Counted from the stretch's first letter, positions 10,354 through 20,900 are shown. The stretch is DNA of 64,000 nucleotides from Paenibacillus sp. MMS20-IR301 (GCF_032302195.1 NZ_CP135275.1:4898001-4962000); one strand, 5' to 3'. Notes: generated by a model not told the origin, from the sequence alone. Made by a program: numbers and translations.

Positions 10354-10398
10354 CAAAAAACACCCTCGTCCCCTCGTAAAGAGAAGAAGAAGGTGTTT
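10354..10398 (-). terminator. Terminator of the ABC exporter operon
   Basis: Arms AAACACC(TTC...) and (GAG)GGTGTTT form a long stem in the minus orientation, followed by TTTTTTGC. It lies 45-90 bases after the stop of the second exporter gene. Confidence 0.75.
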
Positions 10399-10442
10399 CT
10401 TTGTGCCACCAGAGAACGGCTCTAAAGCATGCATTTATGCAT

Positions 10443-12167
10443 TCAGCCCGCCATATACTGGCTCCGGAACAGCAGATCATAGGTTTCATTCTTGTTGACC
10501 AGATTATCATGGGTATCGAAAGCGGCAACCCTGCCGTTCTTCAGCACCATGACCTTATCGCAGTCCAGAATGGTAGATAAGCGGTGGGCTATGGAGATCA
10601 TGGTTTTCCCGGCGGACAGGCTCTTCAGCTCGGCAATAATGTCACTTTCATTCCCGCTGTCCAGTGCACTTGTGCTTTCGTCGAAAATAATAATGTCCCT
10701 GTCCTGCAAAAACGCACGGGCAATCGATAAACGCTGCTTCTGGCCTCCTGAGAGCTTCACACCTTTCTCACCGATGATCGTATCGAGCTTATCCGGCAAG
10801 GTCTCAATATAATTATAGATGCTCGCTCTGCGGCAGCATTCAATCAATTCCGCCTCTGTTGCCCCGGCCTTGGCCAGCAATAGGTTATCCCGGATCGTCA
10901 TATTGAACATCACCGGCTCCTGCACCACGATACTGACCTTGTCCGCGATACTCTCACCGTTCACCGTACTAATATCAATACCGCCGATGCACACACTCCC
11001 GCCTTGCGGTTTGATCTGCCCTGTCAGCAGCTTCGCTAGAGTAGACTTCCCGCTGCCGCTCTCTCCGGCAATCGCCAGATGCTCGCCCTTACTCACGGAG
11101 AATGAAACACCATCCAGCGCAAAGGACTCATTCCCCTCATAGCTGAATTTCAGCTGCCGGGCCTCGATATCCGCTCCTGCAATTTCAAGATAAGGTCGCT
11201 TATCCGTTTCTATATCCAGTATCTCAACTACCTTCCCGATGTTCACCGAATCACTCTTATAATTAATGATAGAGTTGCTAATGCTCTCGATGTATCCGAA
11301 GAACTGCCCGTAGAAGCTGACAAACACAAGCAGCACGCCGACTTCCGAATACCCCTTAATGACAAACAGGCCGCCGATGAAATAGATGAACAGCTGGGTG
11401 ATGAAATTCTTCGTGAAGAAGGAATAGGTGATTCCGAGATGCGTATAGAGCTGATTCAGAAACCATACATGCCTGATCCGCTTAAAATGTCCGTTTAATT
11501 CAGCATATTGTGCGTCTTCCAGGTTATTCGTTTTGATGTCCTTCCAGTTCTGAAAGCTCGCATGCAGGAAGGATTCATATTTGCTTTGCAGCTTCCATAG
11601 CTCTTCTCCGGTTCTCTTTGCTTTTCCGCCCAGAAAATTAACTGTAAACAAGGAGACCGGAACAAATACGAAGCTGAGCAGCGCGATCCGCCAGTCGTAG
11701 TACAGTAGAATTCCGGCCAGCGCAACCGCATACACGACAGAGTAGGTGAAATCCAAGATATGGACCGTGAACAATCTCCCGGCCACCGCAGCGTCATTCT
11801 CGATCCGGCTTTTGACGTCACCGATACTGTATGTGCTATAGGCATCCTGATCCTGGCTAATATACTTCTTCAGCAATCTATTCTTAATTCTTACGTCATA
11901 TTTCAGGATTAAGCGGTTCGAGAATTTCTTGCCGGCTGCAATTCCGATAGTCGTCAGCTGGAACACAGCCAGATAACCGGCGACGACCGGCCCAAGCTCA
12001 TTCAAGTTCTGATCCACGATTACACGGTTAACCAGGAACGAATACAGGAACAAAGGAATCAGCCCCAATATCAAGTTCCACAGCTTGAACAACCCAAGCA
12101 CAAACAATGGCCTCCTAATCCCGCCGATGTCCCGGGTTAATGCTCTAAATGCCGCTAAGCGCGTCAT
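10443..12167 (-). CDS. ABC exporter half-transporter, subunit 2
   Basis: 574 residues. An N-terminal type I exporter membrane domain (six hydrophobic segments, ~20-310) is followed by a nucleotide-binding domain with Walker A GESGSGKST (~370), signature LSGGQKQR, Walker B IIIFDEST with an intact catalytic Glu, and H-loop SIAHRLST. Its start overlaps the previous gene's stop by 4 bases (12164-12167), showing translational coupling. The pair is expected to form a heterodimer in the cytoplasmic membrane that exports a peptide, lipid or small molecule. The substrate is unknown. The siderophore regulator gene lies just upstream on the same strand, so siderophore export is a possibility, but it is not shown by sequence. 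Confidence 0.9.
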   Translation of the reverse strand: MTRLAAFRALTRDIGGIRRPLFVLGLFKLWNLILGLIPLFLYSFLVNRVIVDQNLNELGPVVAGYLAVFQLTTIGIAAGKKFSNRLILKYDVRIKNRLLKKYISQDQDAYSTYSIGDVKSRIENDAAVAGRLFTVHILDFTYSVVYAVALAGILLYYDWRIALLSFVFVPVSLFTVNFLGGKAKRTGEELWKLQSKYESFLHASFQNWKDIKTNNLEDAQYAELNGHFKRIRHVWFLNQLYTHLGITYSFFTKNFITQLFIYFIGGLFVIKGYSEVGVLLVFVSFYGQFFGYIESISNSIINYKSDSVNIGKVVEILDIETDKRPYLEIAGADIEARQLKFSYEGNESFALDGVSFSVSKGEHLAIAGESGSGKSTLAKLLTGQIKPQGGSVCIGGIDISTVNGESIADKVSIVVQEPVMFNMTIRDNLLLAKAGATEAELIECCRRASIYNYIETLPDKLDTIIGEKGVKLSGGQKQRLSIARAFLQDRDIIIFDESTSALDSGNESDIIAELKSLSAGKTMISIAHRLSTILDCDKVMVLKNGRVAAFDTHDNLVNKNETYDLLFRSQYMAG

Positions 12168-13897
12168 ACCGCTTCACCTCCTGCAAACTGCTCACTGAAC
12201 AGGTCGATGTACGTCCGGTTGCTTCTTATCAGCACATCGTGAGTATCGTACCCTGCAACAACGCCATCCTGCAGAACCGCGATTTTATCACAGTCCCTGA
12301 TGGTGGAGAAGCGGTGGGCGATGATCAGCAGCGTCCGGTCCCGTGCAAGCTCATTCATCACGGAGCGGATCAGTGCCTCATTCTTGCTGTCGAGGAAGGA
12401 GGTGGCTTCGTCAAAGATCAGAATCTTCGGATTCTTGATCAGGATTCTTGCAATTGCCAGACGCTGCTTCTGCCCGCCGGATAACTCCTGGGCGCCTGTC
12501 CCAAGCATGGTGTCCAGTCCCTCCGGGAATGTCCGGACCACCTCATGAAGTGCAGCCTTCTTAATCACATCCAGCAGTGCTTCATCATTATCCTTGTTGT
12601 TGCTAAAAGAAAGATTGTACCGCAGCGTGTTATCGTACAGGATGGTCTCCTGATGGACAATTCCCACCTGGCTCCGCAGGCTATTCAGGTTATACTCACT
12701 GACATTCACTCCGTCGATCAGCAGCTCACCTCTGTCAACGTTATAGAGGTTGTAGAGCAGGTTCCCCATTGTTGTTTTCCCCGCACCGCTCCTTCCGACA
12801 ATGCCGATTGTACTTCCTGCATCCACGCAGAGATTGAAGCCGTTCAGAACAGCTCTCTCCCCTGTATATCCGAAGGTTACGTTGTTGAACTCAATCCTGC
12901 CCTCTTTGATCACGACGGGAGACTGATTCTCCCTGTAATCCTCCTCCTCTTCATTCAGAATATCCACGACCCGCTGCAGGGAGACGGATTGTCCCCAGAC
13001 ATCGGTAATTTTGCTGTTAATCGAGCTGAAGTAGGTTACAGCCATATTGAAATAGCTTATCGCGGCTACAAACACCCCAAGCTGCATCTGGCCGTTTACA
13101 ATAAAGTAGGCACAGATGATAAATATCAGCAGCTGCGCGAGCAGCATAATGAATGCATTCACCCGCTCGGTCGTCACTTCGACTTTGCCGTTCCGGGCAG
13201 TCATTTGATTAATTGCTGTTGTTTTTCTTAAATAGGTGCTTCTAACTTTCCGGCCTGCGTTCAGAATCCGGACCTCCTGCAGATTCTTCACAATCTCAAA
13301 TAAATAAGAGGAGAGCTTGCCCTGCTCCTCCCGAATCTCCTTGTTGATCTGCAGCGACCGTTTCTTGAAATATTTCGAAGCCGCAAATACGACAGGAACC
13401 AGAATAACTGTAAAAGCTCCCAGAAAGACATTGTAATAGAACATGAACCCGACCGCGAATACAATATGCAGCAGGTTGGAATAGCCCCAAAGTCCGCTCC
13501 AGAAAACAAGGTTCATAATATCAGCAGCATCGTGATTCATCCGGCTGATCATATCCCCGCTGTACATCCCGGAGAGATCCTTCCCCTTTTTATGTAATAC
13601 CTTATTGAATAGGGCGCGCCGGATATCGAACACAAACCCTGTCATCATCTGCGAGGAGATGAGATTGTTCAGTGTTGCAACGATAAACTGGTTGAATACG
13701 AGGATACCCGCGTAAATCAGGCACAAATTCAGGAAGGCGCTCATGTCTTTATCATAGAAAGCAATATTAATAATGCGCCCGTTAAGAAACGGATAAAGCA
13801 GGTTGATCATTGTCATTAAAGTAGTAATAAACAGTCCGCATGCAAACACCCATTTGTGCATCAGCATAAACTTAGTGACCCATTGCCTCTTCGTCAT
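12164..13897 (-). CDS. ABC exporter half-transporter, subunit 1
   Basis: About 577 residues from the preferred start. The longest frame begins at 13915, but the ATG at 13895-13897 has GGTGAG at a suitable distance while 13915 has no ribosome site, so I place the start at 13897. Six membrane segments are followed by an ATPase domain with Walker A GRSGAGKTT, signature LSGGQKQR, Walker B KILIFDEAT and H-loop IIAHRFST; all catalytic residues are present. Both ATP sites of the predicted heterodimer therefore look canonical, unlike many heterodimeric exporters with one degenerate site. First gene of a two-gene operon. Confidence 0.88.
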   Translation of the reverse strand: MTKRQWVTKFMLMHKWVFACGLFITTLMTMINLLYPFLNGRIINIAFYDKDMSAFLNLCLIYAGILVFNQFIVATLNNLISSQMMTGFVFDIRRALFNKVLHKKGKDLSGMYSGDMISRMNHDAADIMNLVFWSGLWGYSNLLHIVFAVGFMFYYNVFLGAFTVILVPVVFAASKYFKKRSLQINKEIREEQGKLSSYLFEIVKNLQEVRILNAGRKVRSTYLRKTTAINQMTARNGKVEVTTERVNAFIMLLAQLLIFIICAYFIVNGQMQLGVFVAAISYFNMAVTYFSSINSKITDVWGQSVSLQRVVDILNEEEEDYRENQSPVVIKEGRIEFNNVTFGYTGERAVLNGFNLCVDAGSTIGIVGRSGAGKTTMGNLLYNLYNVDRGELLIDGVNVSEYNLNSLRSQVGIVHQETILYDNTLRYNLSFSNNKDNDEALLDVIKKAALHEVVRTFPEGLDTMLGTGAQELSGGQKQRLAIARILIKNPKILIFDEATSFLDSKNEALIRSVMNELARDRTLLIIAHRFSTIRDCDKIAVLQDGVVAGYDTHDVLIRSNRTYIDLFSEQFAGGEAV

Positions 13898-13930
13898 CGA
13901 CTCACCGCTTTCCATATATTAACATCTGCT

Positions 13931-13939
13931 AGTGTAGCA
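13931..13939 (-). promoter_or_regulatory. Possible extended -10 promoter of the exporter operon
   Basis: TGC-TACACT on the minus strand, 34-42 bases before the preferred start codon of the exporter, fits an extended -10 (TGn-TATAAT-like). No clear -35 is seen. If correct, the exporter can be transcribed separately from the iron cluster upstream. Confidence 0.35.
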
Positions 13940-14005
13940 CAAACGTTCGTATTCGGGGAGTGAGGATTTCCATTGTAGATTACACTTCAATAAGCTAGGG
14001 CTCAC

Positions 14006-15727
14006 TCAGGCCAGCAAAGCGCGGGCTACCTGATCAACGATGCAGTTGATGCCTGTCGGCCCATAGCAGCCTATCCAGGTAGCCGCATCCACCGGGTATA
14101 TATGCTGCCGCCCGTCTGTATCCAGCATTCCCCGGACGTTCCGCTCGGTCACGGATATCCCTTCCTGCATCATTTCGTTGCTAAGCAGGAAGTAGTGGTT
14201 GGCATGTACTGACGGCAGTCTGTCGACGGGAATATGATAAGCGGTGTCGGAGGTATCTGCCACAAATAGCGGAGCAGGCAGACCGAGATCCCGATACAGG
14301 ACAGCACCTGTACGATGAGAAGCGGTATGCACCCGGACCAGGGACTCACGCGGGCGGATTAGAGCCACGCTCTTACCAGCCAGTACTGGAGCAAGTTCTT
14401 CTGACAGCAATGCTGTCCGGCGAAGGTAGTCGGCAATTATACGTTCAGCTTCCGCCCGCTTGCCCGTCAGTTCGCCGAGCAGGTTCAGAATCGTCTGCCA
14501 GCTCTCATTACGCTTGAACATAATCGTTGGCGCAATCCGGCTTAAGACTTCATAGTGCGGATCATGCACCTCGGTACAGATGATCAAATCCGGCTGCAGC
14601 CGTTCCACAGCCCGCAGATCCGGGTACTCATAGGTGCCGAGCATTTCGGTTTCCTTAAGACGTTCCCGGATATATTGGGGAAAGTTCAGTGCCGGATTGC
14701 CCAGTCCTACACTTCCTGCGGGGGACAGCTCAAGCGCCAGCAAATGATCGGCATATTGAATATCCATTACAGCAATCCGCCTTGGCGGAGCTGTAATGCT
14801 ATATTCGCCCCTCATATGGCAGATTACGGCTCCCTCCAGTGATTCATATGAGTAAGCCGAATGGACCGGAGGGCCTGAGGAAGCAGAGAACACGCCTGTC
14901 TCCAAAGCTGCAGTACGCCGGTAGGTCTGGGGCGGGACTCCAGAGTGCTTCTTGAACGCCCTGCTGAAGTAATACATATCACGGTAGCCTGTTCTTTCAG
15001 CGATTTCACCGATCGGAGCATCCGTATGCAGCAGCATCCGCTGTGCGCTCTCCATCCGCAGCCGGATCACATATTCCATCGGGCCGAGTGATTTCTCCTG
15101 CTTGAACCGCCGCTGCAGCTGTCGCATACTGCAGCCGGCAAGTGCCGCCAGCTCCTTCAGCTCCAGCTCCTGACGATAATGCCCGGCAATATATGCAGCG
15201 ACAACATCCACTATGTCCGGCTCTGCTCCTCCTTGACCAAGCTCATGCTCCATAATTAGCTCATACAGCATTCCCTGCAGCAGCGCATTGATATGGAAAC
15301 GCTCCAGCCCCTCACCGCGGCTCCATTTAGCTCCGATCTTTTCGGCTGTCTGATATAGGCCGGCAGGCAGCCCGGGACGATGAACAAATGAAGTCCGCAG
15401 CGGGTGATTCCGCTGCGGGAACAGAACATGGGCAGCCCCCACGATCCGGGACACCTTGTAGCTAATGACTATATAATGAATATTTTCTGATCCGGCAGTC
15501 AAAGTCAGGGTTGATCCCTGGGCCGCATGGCAGGCAAAAAAGGCCTGGATCCGGCTGACTTCGCCGTTCATCACAAGCCTCCCTTCTCCTCCGCTCGCCA
15601 GCAGCAGCAGATTGGCTGCCAACCCCGTTTCGCTCATAATACCGCCAGGCGGCAGAGTACCGCTGCGCACGTCAAGCGTCTTCACCGTTGTCTCACTCCA
15701 CAGACTTGCCTGCTCTTGCTGCCGCAT
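14006..15727 (-). CDS. AraC-family siderophore-responsive activator with binding-protein-like sensor (Btr-like)
   Basis: About 573 residues from ATG 15727, which has AGGAG 9 bases upstream; the longer TTG frame start at 15736 is less likely. Order: N-terminal cupin-like AraC domain (~1-150), two AraC helix-turn-helix units (~165-270, with LKELAALAGCSMRQLQRRF and IGEIAERTGYRDMYYFSRAF), then a ~270-residue domain related to ferric-siderophore binding proteins (~300-570). This is the layout of Bacillus Btr, which binds ferric siderophore in the cytosol and activates its uptake genes. The sensor domain closely resembles the substrate-binding protein encoded two genes upstream (shared PAGSV, LxPDLI, YGP...IVDQ.A.ALL). 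Expected role: positive regulator of this cluster. Confidence 0.9.
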   Translation of the reverse strand: MRQQEQASLWSETTVKTLDVRSGTLPPGGIMSETGLAANLLLLASGGEGRLVMNGEVSRIQAFFACHAAQGSTLTLTAGSENIHYIVISYKVSRIVGAAHVLFPQRNHPLRTSFVHRPGLPAGLYQTAEKIGAKWSRGEGLERFHINALLQGMLYELIMEHELGQGGAEPDIVDVVAAYIAGHYRQELELKELAALAGCSMRQLQRRFKQEKSLGPMEYVIRLRMESAQRMLLHTDAPIGEIAERTGYRDMYYFSRAFKKHSGVPPQTYRRTAALETGVFSASSGPPVHSAYSYESLEGAVICHMRGEYSITAPPRRIAVMDIQYADHLLALELSPAGSVGLGNPALNFPQYIRERLKETEMLGTYEYPDLRAVERLQPDLIICTEVHDPHYEVLSRIAPTIMFKRNESWQTILNLLGELTGKRAEAERIIADYLRRTALLSEELAPVLAGKSVALIRPRESLVRVHTASHRTGAVLYRDLGLPAPLFVADTSDTAYHIPVDRLPSVHANHYFLLSNEMMQEGISVTERNVRGMLDTDGRQHIYPVDAATWIGCYGPTGINCIVDQVARALLA

Positions 15728-15758
15728 CACTCTCAACTCCTGACAATAGCATTTCTTG

Positions 15759-16535
15759 TCATTTTAGTTGAGATTCATTCTCATTGTCAATTTTCGGACA
15801 CTTTTGACAGTATTCCTCCGACATCCGGTAATAGAAACAACAGGTAATACGCCTATTCTTCGCGACGGGCATCCCCTCATAATACTCTGTGAACCTGGTT
15901 AACGGATTGCGCCTTGCACCGAATAATTCTCCGGGGGCCGTCCGGGTCAGGAACATGAAATCCGCATCCAGCCGCTGCCTTGCCCTGCTGTATTCTTCTG
16001 CCTGAGGAGAGTACAGCGGAGCGATACGTACCATAATATTCTCCCATAATACTGCTATAGGGACGGGGCCGGCTACAGCGAGCGTCTGCAGCAGCGGTGC
16101 AAGATGTTCCGCGAAAATCTCCTCCATAACCTCCTCCCGCCACATTTCTCTATCCGCCGGTGGTGCTGACGCCCGTAGCCCGTTCAGGGACAGGAATGGA
16201 AAATGTGTCCCCCCTGCAGCTGCAGGGGAGGCCGGATGATAGAGATAGCTGTTATCCAGGGAGATGGAAACTTTCCGGTTATAATAACTCATAGCTGTCA
16301 TCAGCGGCGCAATCCAGAGATAACCGATCCGCTTCGCCAGCATAGAAGCCGCAACCTGCATATCCGGTGCGCCGATATACCCCTGAAGCCAGCTTACATA
16401 TTCGCGGCATGCAGCCTCTTCCTTCAAGCTGCTCAGTGCAATTGTGCGGGCGCTATCTGCAGGCGGTTCACCAAGTCTGAGGCGGTACTCTTCCGTCATT
16501 TCCTTCCAGGACCGGGTCGTTAAGAAGTCATTCAT
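15759..16535 (-). CDS. FhuF-like ferric siderophore reductase ((2Fe-2S) C-terminal motif)
   Basis: 258 residues. The C-terminus carries RITCCFYYRM...YCQKCP, the Cys-Cys-x(n)-Cys-x2-Cys pattern of FhuF-type ferric-iron reductases, which bind a 2Fe-2S cluster and release iron from siderophores in the cytoplasm. The upstream ~200 residues match the general size of the IucA/IucC C-terminal/FhuF superfamily but contain no other motif I can name. The gene starts one base after the stop of the binding-protein gene, so it is co-translated with it. Its 3' end doubles as the promoter of the AraC gene. Confidence 0.82.
   Translation of the reverse strand: MNDFLTTRSWKEMTEEYRLRLGEPPADSARTIALSSLKEEAACREYVSWLQGYIGAPDMQVAASMLAKRIGYLWIAPLMTAMSYYNRKVSISLDNSYLYHPASPAAAGGTHFPFLSLNGLRASAPPADREMWREEVMEEIFAEHLAPLLQTLAVAGPVPIAVLWENIMVRIAPLYSPQAEEYSRARQRLDADFMFLTRTAPGELFGARRNPLTRFTEYYEGMPVAKNRRITCCFYYRMSEEYCQKCPKIDNENESQLK
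15761..15790 (-). promoter_or_regulatory. Fur-controlled sigma-A promoter inside the end of the reductase gene
   Basis: Minus strand: -35 TTGACA at 15790-15785, -10 TAAAAT at 15766-15761, spacer 18. The spacer holds TGAGAATGAATCTCA (15783-15769), matching 12 of 14 fixed positions of the 7-1-7 Fur box TGATAATnATTATCA. The site lies within the last codons of the FhuF-like gene and ~35 bases before the AraC start, so the regulator probably has its own iron-repressed promoter. Confidence 0.65.
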
Positions 16536-16536
16536 T

Positions 16537-17604
16537 TTAATTCGATGCGAGCAGCGCTTCTGCAGCCTGATCTACAATAATATTCAGGGCAATAGGACCA
16601 TAGTAAGCGATCCAGAGTGTTGAGTTCACATCATACACACGGTTGTTTTTGACCGGATCAATTGATTTCCAGACCGGGCTGTTCGCTAATACCGCAGCCT
16701 CTTTAGCAAACAGTTCATCCGACAGCAGGAAATAATGATCTGCTCCAATATCAGCAACGGTCTCCATAGATATTTCCACAGAGGTGTCGTCTGTAATCTC
16801 CTGAACGAATGCAGGTGCATTCAGCCCCAGATCCTCATACAGAATGCTTCCCGTCCGGTGATCGGGTCCGTGTACGCGAATCCCTTCGGGTCTTGGACGG
16901 ATAAGCGATACCGTCTCGTCGCCAAGCTTCGCCGACAGCTGCTCCCGCAGACCGGCGATCTTATCCTCGTAAGCCTGACGGACCGCCTCTCCCTCAGTCT
17001 GCTTATCCATGATCTTGCCGATGACCGCCAGAGTATCCCGCCAATCCTCATAGAAGTCGAGCACTACTGTAGGTGCAATTTGACTGACACTCTCATACAC
17101 CTCCTCTTGAAAGTCGGTCATCAATATAAGATCCGGATTAAGTGCTACAATTGCCTCAAGATTCGGCTCATCGCGTGTACCCAGGACCTGCACATCAGTC
17201 AGCCCGTCACCCAGATATTCCGGGAATGTCGCGCCTTTCGCTCCGGCAACAACGCTCCCTGCCGGGCGCTCGCCTATAGCCATTAGCTGATCGACGAATT
17301 TCACATCAAGTGCGGCAATAACCTTCGGTTTCTCAGTCAGCGTAATTTCGCCTTTCATATGTGTGATGGTGACCGGAAAAGCTGCAGCTGCCGTAGCCTC
17401 AGGCGATGCCTGGGCCTGCGATTCAGGTGCGGAGGACGACTCAGCTGCTGCGGACGGCTGTGCCGCATTACCATTGCTGCCTCCTCCAGTACCGCAAGCT
17501 GTCAGCACGAGTATCAATGCCAGCATCCATACCATTAATAGCCCTGATTTTCGGGCGGCATACCGCTTGAAACGGATAGCCTGTCTCTTTGTTGCTCTGT
17601 TCAT
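16537..17604 (-). CDS. Iron-siderophore ABC transporter substrate-binding lipoprotein
   Basis: 355 residues from ATG 17604, chosen because AGGGGAG lies 7 bases upstream; an upstream in-frame ATG at 17646 would run through the Fur box. The lipobox LVLTAC follows a hydrophobic signal. A Ser/Ala/Gln linker then leads into a class III (FeuA/FecB-type) binding domain: MKGEITLTEKPKVIAALD, PAGSV, LNPDLILMTD, and the C-terminal YYGPIALNIIVDQ. It captures ferric siderophore outside the membrane. No permease or ATPase gene for uptake is in the window, so it must borrow a FhuBG/FhuC-type complex encoded elsewhere. First gene of the iron operon. Confidence 0.9.
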   Translation of the reverse strand: MNRATKRQAIRFKRYAARKSGLLMVWMLALILVLTACGTGGGSNGNAAQPSAAAESSSAPESQAQASPEATAAAAFPVTITHMKGEITLTEKPKVIAALDVKFVDQLMAIGERPAGSVVAGAKGATFPEYLGDGLTDVQVLGTRDEPNLEAIVALNPDLILMTDFQEEVYESVSQIAPTVVLDFYEDWRDTLAVIGKIMDKQTEGEAVRQAYEDKIAGLREQLSAKLGDETVSLIRPRPEGIRVHGPDHRTGSILYEDLGLNAPAFVQEITDDTSVEISMETVADIGADHYFLLSDELFAKEAAVLANSPVWKSIDPVKNNRVYDVNSTLWIAYYGPIALNIIVDQAAEALLASN

Positions 17605-17625
17605 GCTGACTCTCCCCTTATCTCT

Positions 17626-17644
17626 GATAATGATTTTCATTATC
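17626..17644 (-). promoter_or_regulatory. Fur box
   Basis: GATAATGATTTTCATTATC is an almost perfect match to the 19-base Fur consensus GATAATGATAATCATTATC (18 of 19). It ends 21 bases upstream of the binding-protein start codon. Iron-dependent repression of the operon is the expected result. Confidence 0.92.
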
Positions 17645-17834
17645 ATATTTATTAAAGCGAGTATAATAGATTACCACACTCCGTTTCCATGTACTTTTGC
17701 GACAAGGCAGATGGATTAATGCGGCAGCAGCACTTGCCGGATATTATCGCGCTGTTAGAATTGCTGCCTCTACTCTAGTAGATCCGCCGGACGAAACAAT
17801 GTGCTAAAAGCCCCGCCTCCCGTGCCATTTATAA

Positions 17835-17863
17835 TTGATAGCCCTATTGTAATTTGCTAATAT
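17835..17863 (+). promoter_or_regulatory. Candidate sigma-A promoter of the kinase operon
   Basis: TTGATA (17835-17840), 17-base spacer, TAATAT (17858-17863), about 58 bases upstream of the kinase start. The hexamers match 5/6 and 4/6. Confidence 0.45.
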
Positions 17864-17921
17864 TAGAGCCTGATTAGAATTAACGAGACTAATAACTCAT
17901 GATATTAAAGGAGTGGGCCCT

Positions 17922-20900
17922 ATGCGCAGAAGAGCTATTCTGATCTGTCTGATCAGCTTGATTTGTTGCTCGCTCATTCCCCTTTCCATTGTTCTGAATA
18001 AAGATCACGGAACGCAGGGGATTCAGGCACACGGGGGTGTTATGGATCTTGCTTCGTGGAACCCTGAGAAGAATAAACGCATCAAGCTGGATGGAGAGTG
18101 GGAATTCTACTGGAACCGGCTATTGTTACCCGCTGATCTCAAGGCCGCGAATAAACCCCAGCCGTTTATTTGGATCAATGTCCCCTCTCCCTGGAACGGG
18201 AAGCTTGTCGAAGGAAAGCCCATCCCGGCCTTCGGCTCCGCCACGTACCGTATAGTCCTGAAGAATGCACCTGCAAACGGTGTTTATGCCATTAAGAAGA
18301 CCAATATCCGTTTCTCCAGTGCCATATTTGTCAACGGGCATAAGCTGTTTGAAGATGGCAGGCCCGCAAGCAACCTCGCCGCTTATACGCCTGGAAATAA
18401 ACCGCAGATCGGTTATTTTACAGTAGACGGGGATGTAGAGATTATCATTCAAGTCGCCAATTTCGATTATGTTAACGGCGGGATCCCGGTCTCGCTGTAC
18501 TTTGGCGAGCAATCGGCGATGATGGAGCATCAGCAGAAAAGTGTAGCGCGGGAATTCAGCATGCTGGCGATCCTCAGTACGCTGGCTATGGTTTGCCTGA
18601 TCTGCTATCTGGTCGCAGCCTTTTACCGCAAGCGGGACATCACCCTGCTGCTGTATTCCCTCATCTGCTTCCTGTATGCGCTATACCATGGCCTTGTCGG
18701 TGAACGGCCGCTGCTCTTGTTCATGCCCGGCGTTCCATTTGAAGTGATCTATAAATTTAAAGATGTCCTCTCCATCCTGTGCTTCATTCTGCTGACCTTC
18801 TTGTTCAACCAGATGTCACGCAGCCTGGTTGCCTTGAAGCAGGCGTGGCTGGTAACCGTGGTCCTTGGCGGTTTCGTCATGCTGTCAGTGATCCTGCCGA
18901 TCCGTACGTACACAGAGTTCTCTACTTTTATCGGAGTCTGCTATGAAGCGCTTCTGGTTATCCTGCTTTGGCGGGCGGCCATGTTCCATATCCGCGGTAC
19001 TGCGGCCAACGGACTGAAGTCACTGCTGCTGTTCCTGATTACACTTACCCTCAACCTTTATTCGGTAGATGCCCTTTTACTTGGCATGTCCATCAAAGAG
19101 GATCTTATCCTCGCCCAATTCTATATGGTGGTATTTAATCTGGTCGTTATTTTCCTGATCATTCTCTGGTTCTTTGAAGCTTACAATGCCATGGATAAAA
19201 TGCACACCCGGCTGATCGATTTGGACAGGCTCAAGGATGATTTCCTCTCCACCACCTCCCATGAGCTCAAAACTCCGCTGAACGCCATCGTCAGCATTAC
19301 GGATACGCTGCTTAAGGGTGCGGAAGGCCCGCTGACGGATAATCAGAACCGCAACCTGGCGATCGTGATGGGCAGCGGCAGAAGATTAACCCTGCTGGTG
19401 AATGAATTACTGGATTATTCCAAAATGAAGCACGGTGACTTAAAGCTCCACCCCAGCAGCGTAGATCTGCGGGCCGTTACCGATTCAGTGCTGCGTGTTC
19501 ATTTATTCCTGCTTGGCGGCAAAGCGATCTCTTTCGAGAACCGGATTCCGGACGATTTCCCGCCTGTGCGGGCGGACAGCAACCGCCTGATTCAAATTCT
19601 GCACAACCTGCTCAGTAACGCCGTGCAATATTCGGATAGCGGAACAGTGAGCATCGAAGCTGAAGTTAGGCGCGGGTGGGCCACAATCAGTGTCCGCGAC
19701 ACCGGATGGGGGATTCCATATCATATGCTGGAGACGATCTTCGAGGATTTCGAGCAGGCGGTGCGTCCGGCAGATCAGCCTTCTGGCGGCACCGGCCTCG
19801 GACTCAGTATCACACGGAGACTGGTTGAGCTGCACGGGGGAACCATTTACGCAGATTCCAAATCCGGTCAAGGCTCTGTCATCCACTTCACCTTACCGCT
19901 TGCGGACCCTGGCGACAAAAGACGGTCAAGCACTGAGCATCCCTGGGAGAAAAGCCTTCCACAGGCAAGGGCCGGGTTACTCAATCCTGTATATCCTCAA
20001 GTCATTGCCGGTGATAGAGATGAGTGGATTCTGGTGGTAGATGACGATTATGCGAATCTTCAGGCAATGGCCAGTCTGCTTTCACTTGCGGGCTACTCCA
20101 TCGTAGCCGTCCACCGCGGGCAGCTTGCTCTGGATGAACTCACCCGCAGAGCAGATTTTCTCCTGGTCATTCTGGATATTGCTATGCCGGATATGGCCGG
20201 ATATGAGGTACTGGAGCGGATCAGAGGGCACTACTCCCCCTTCGAGCTGCCGGTGCTAATGCTGACGGCCCGTAACAAGACTTCGGAGATACAGCTGGCG
20301 ATGGAGAGAGGCGCTAATGATTATGTGGAGAAGCCTTTTGAGGCTGAGGAGCTGCTCGCCCGCATTCAGAGCCTGATCCAATTGAAGGTGGCTGTAAAAG
20401 AAGCCCGGGAGAACGAGATTGCCTTTTTGCGTGCCCAGATCAATCCTCATTTCCTCTATAATGCGCTGAATGCCATCGCCGAATTATGTGTAGAGGAACC
20501 GCTTCAGGCCGAGAACCTGACGCTCCAGCTGTCGCATTATTTGCGGGCCAGCTTCGACTTCAAGCAGCTTGCTTCACTGACAACCCTGGAGAAGGAGCTG
20601 AAACTGGTTAAGGCTTATGTCTATATTGAACAAGCCCGCTTCGGTGACCGGCTTAAGGTAGACTATGATATCCAGGTTGATACCGCAGTTCTCATCCCTC
20701 CGCTGATGCTTCAGCCGCTGGTGGAGAATGCTATCCGGCACGGGCTGATGGCCGGTTACCGCCTTGGCCTTGTCAGGCTGTCGGCTATCCGGCTGGAGAA
20801 TGGCGAGCTCCGGTTTGCCATTGAAGATAACGGGCAGGGAATCAGCCCTGAGTTACTAGAAGATTTGCAGAGGGCAGATATGGATAAAAAAGGAGTAGGG

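Noticed and set aside
13940..13955. GAACGTTTG / CGAAT-like sequence before the ABC exporter, considered as a LexA box
   Set aside because: Spacing between half sites does not fit CGAAC-N4-GTTCG.
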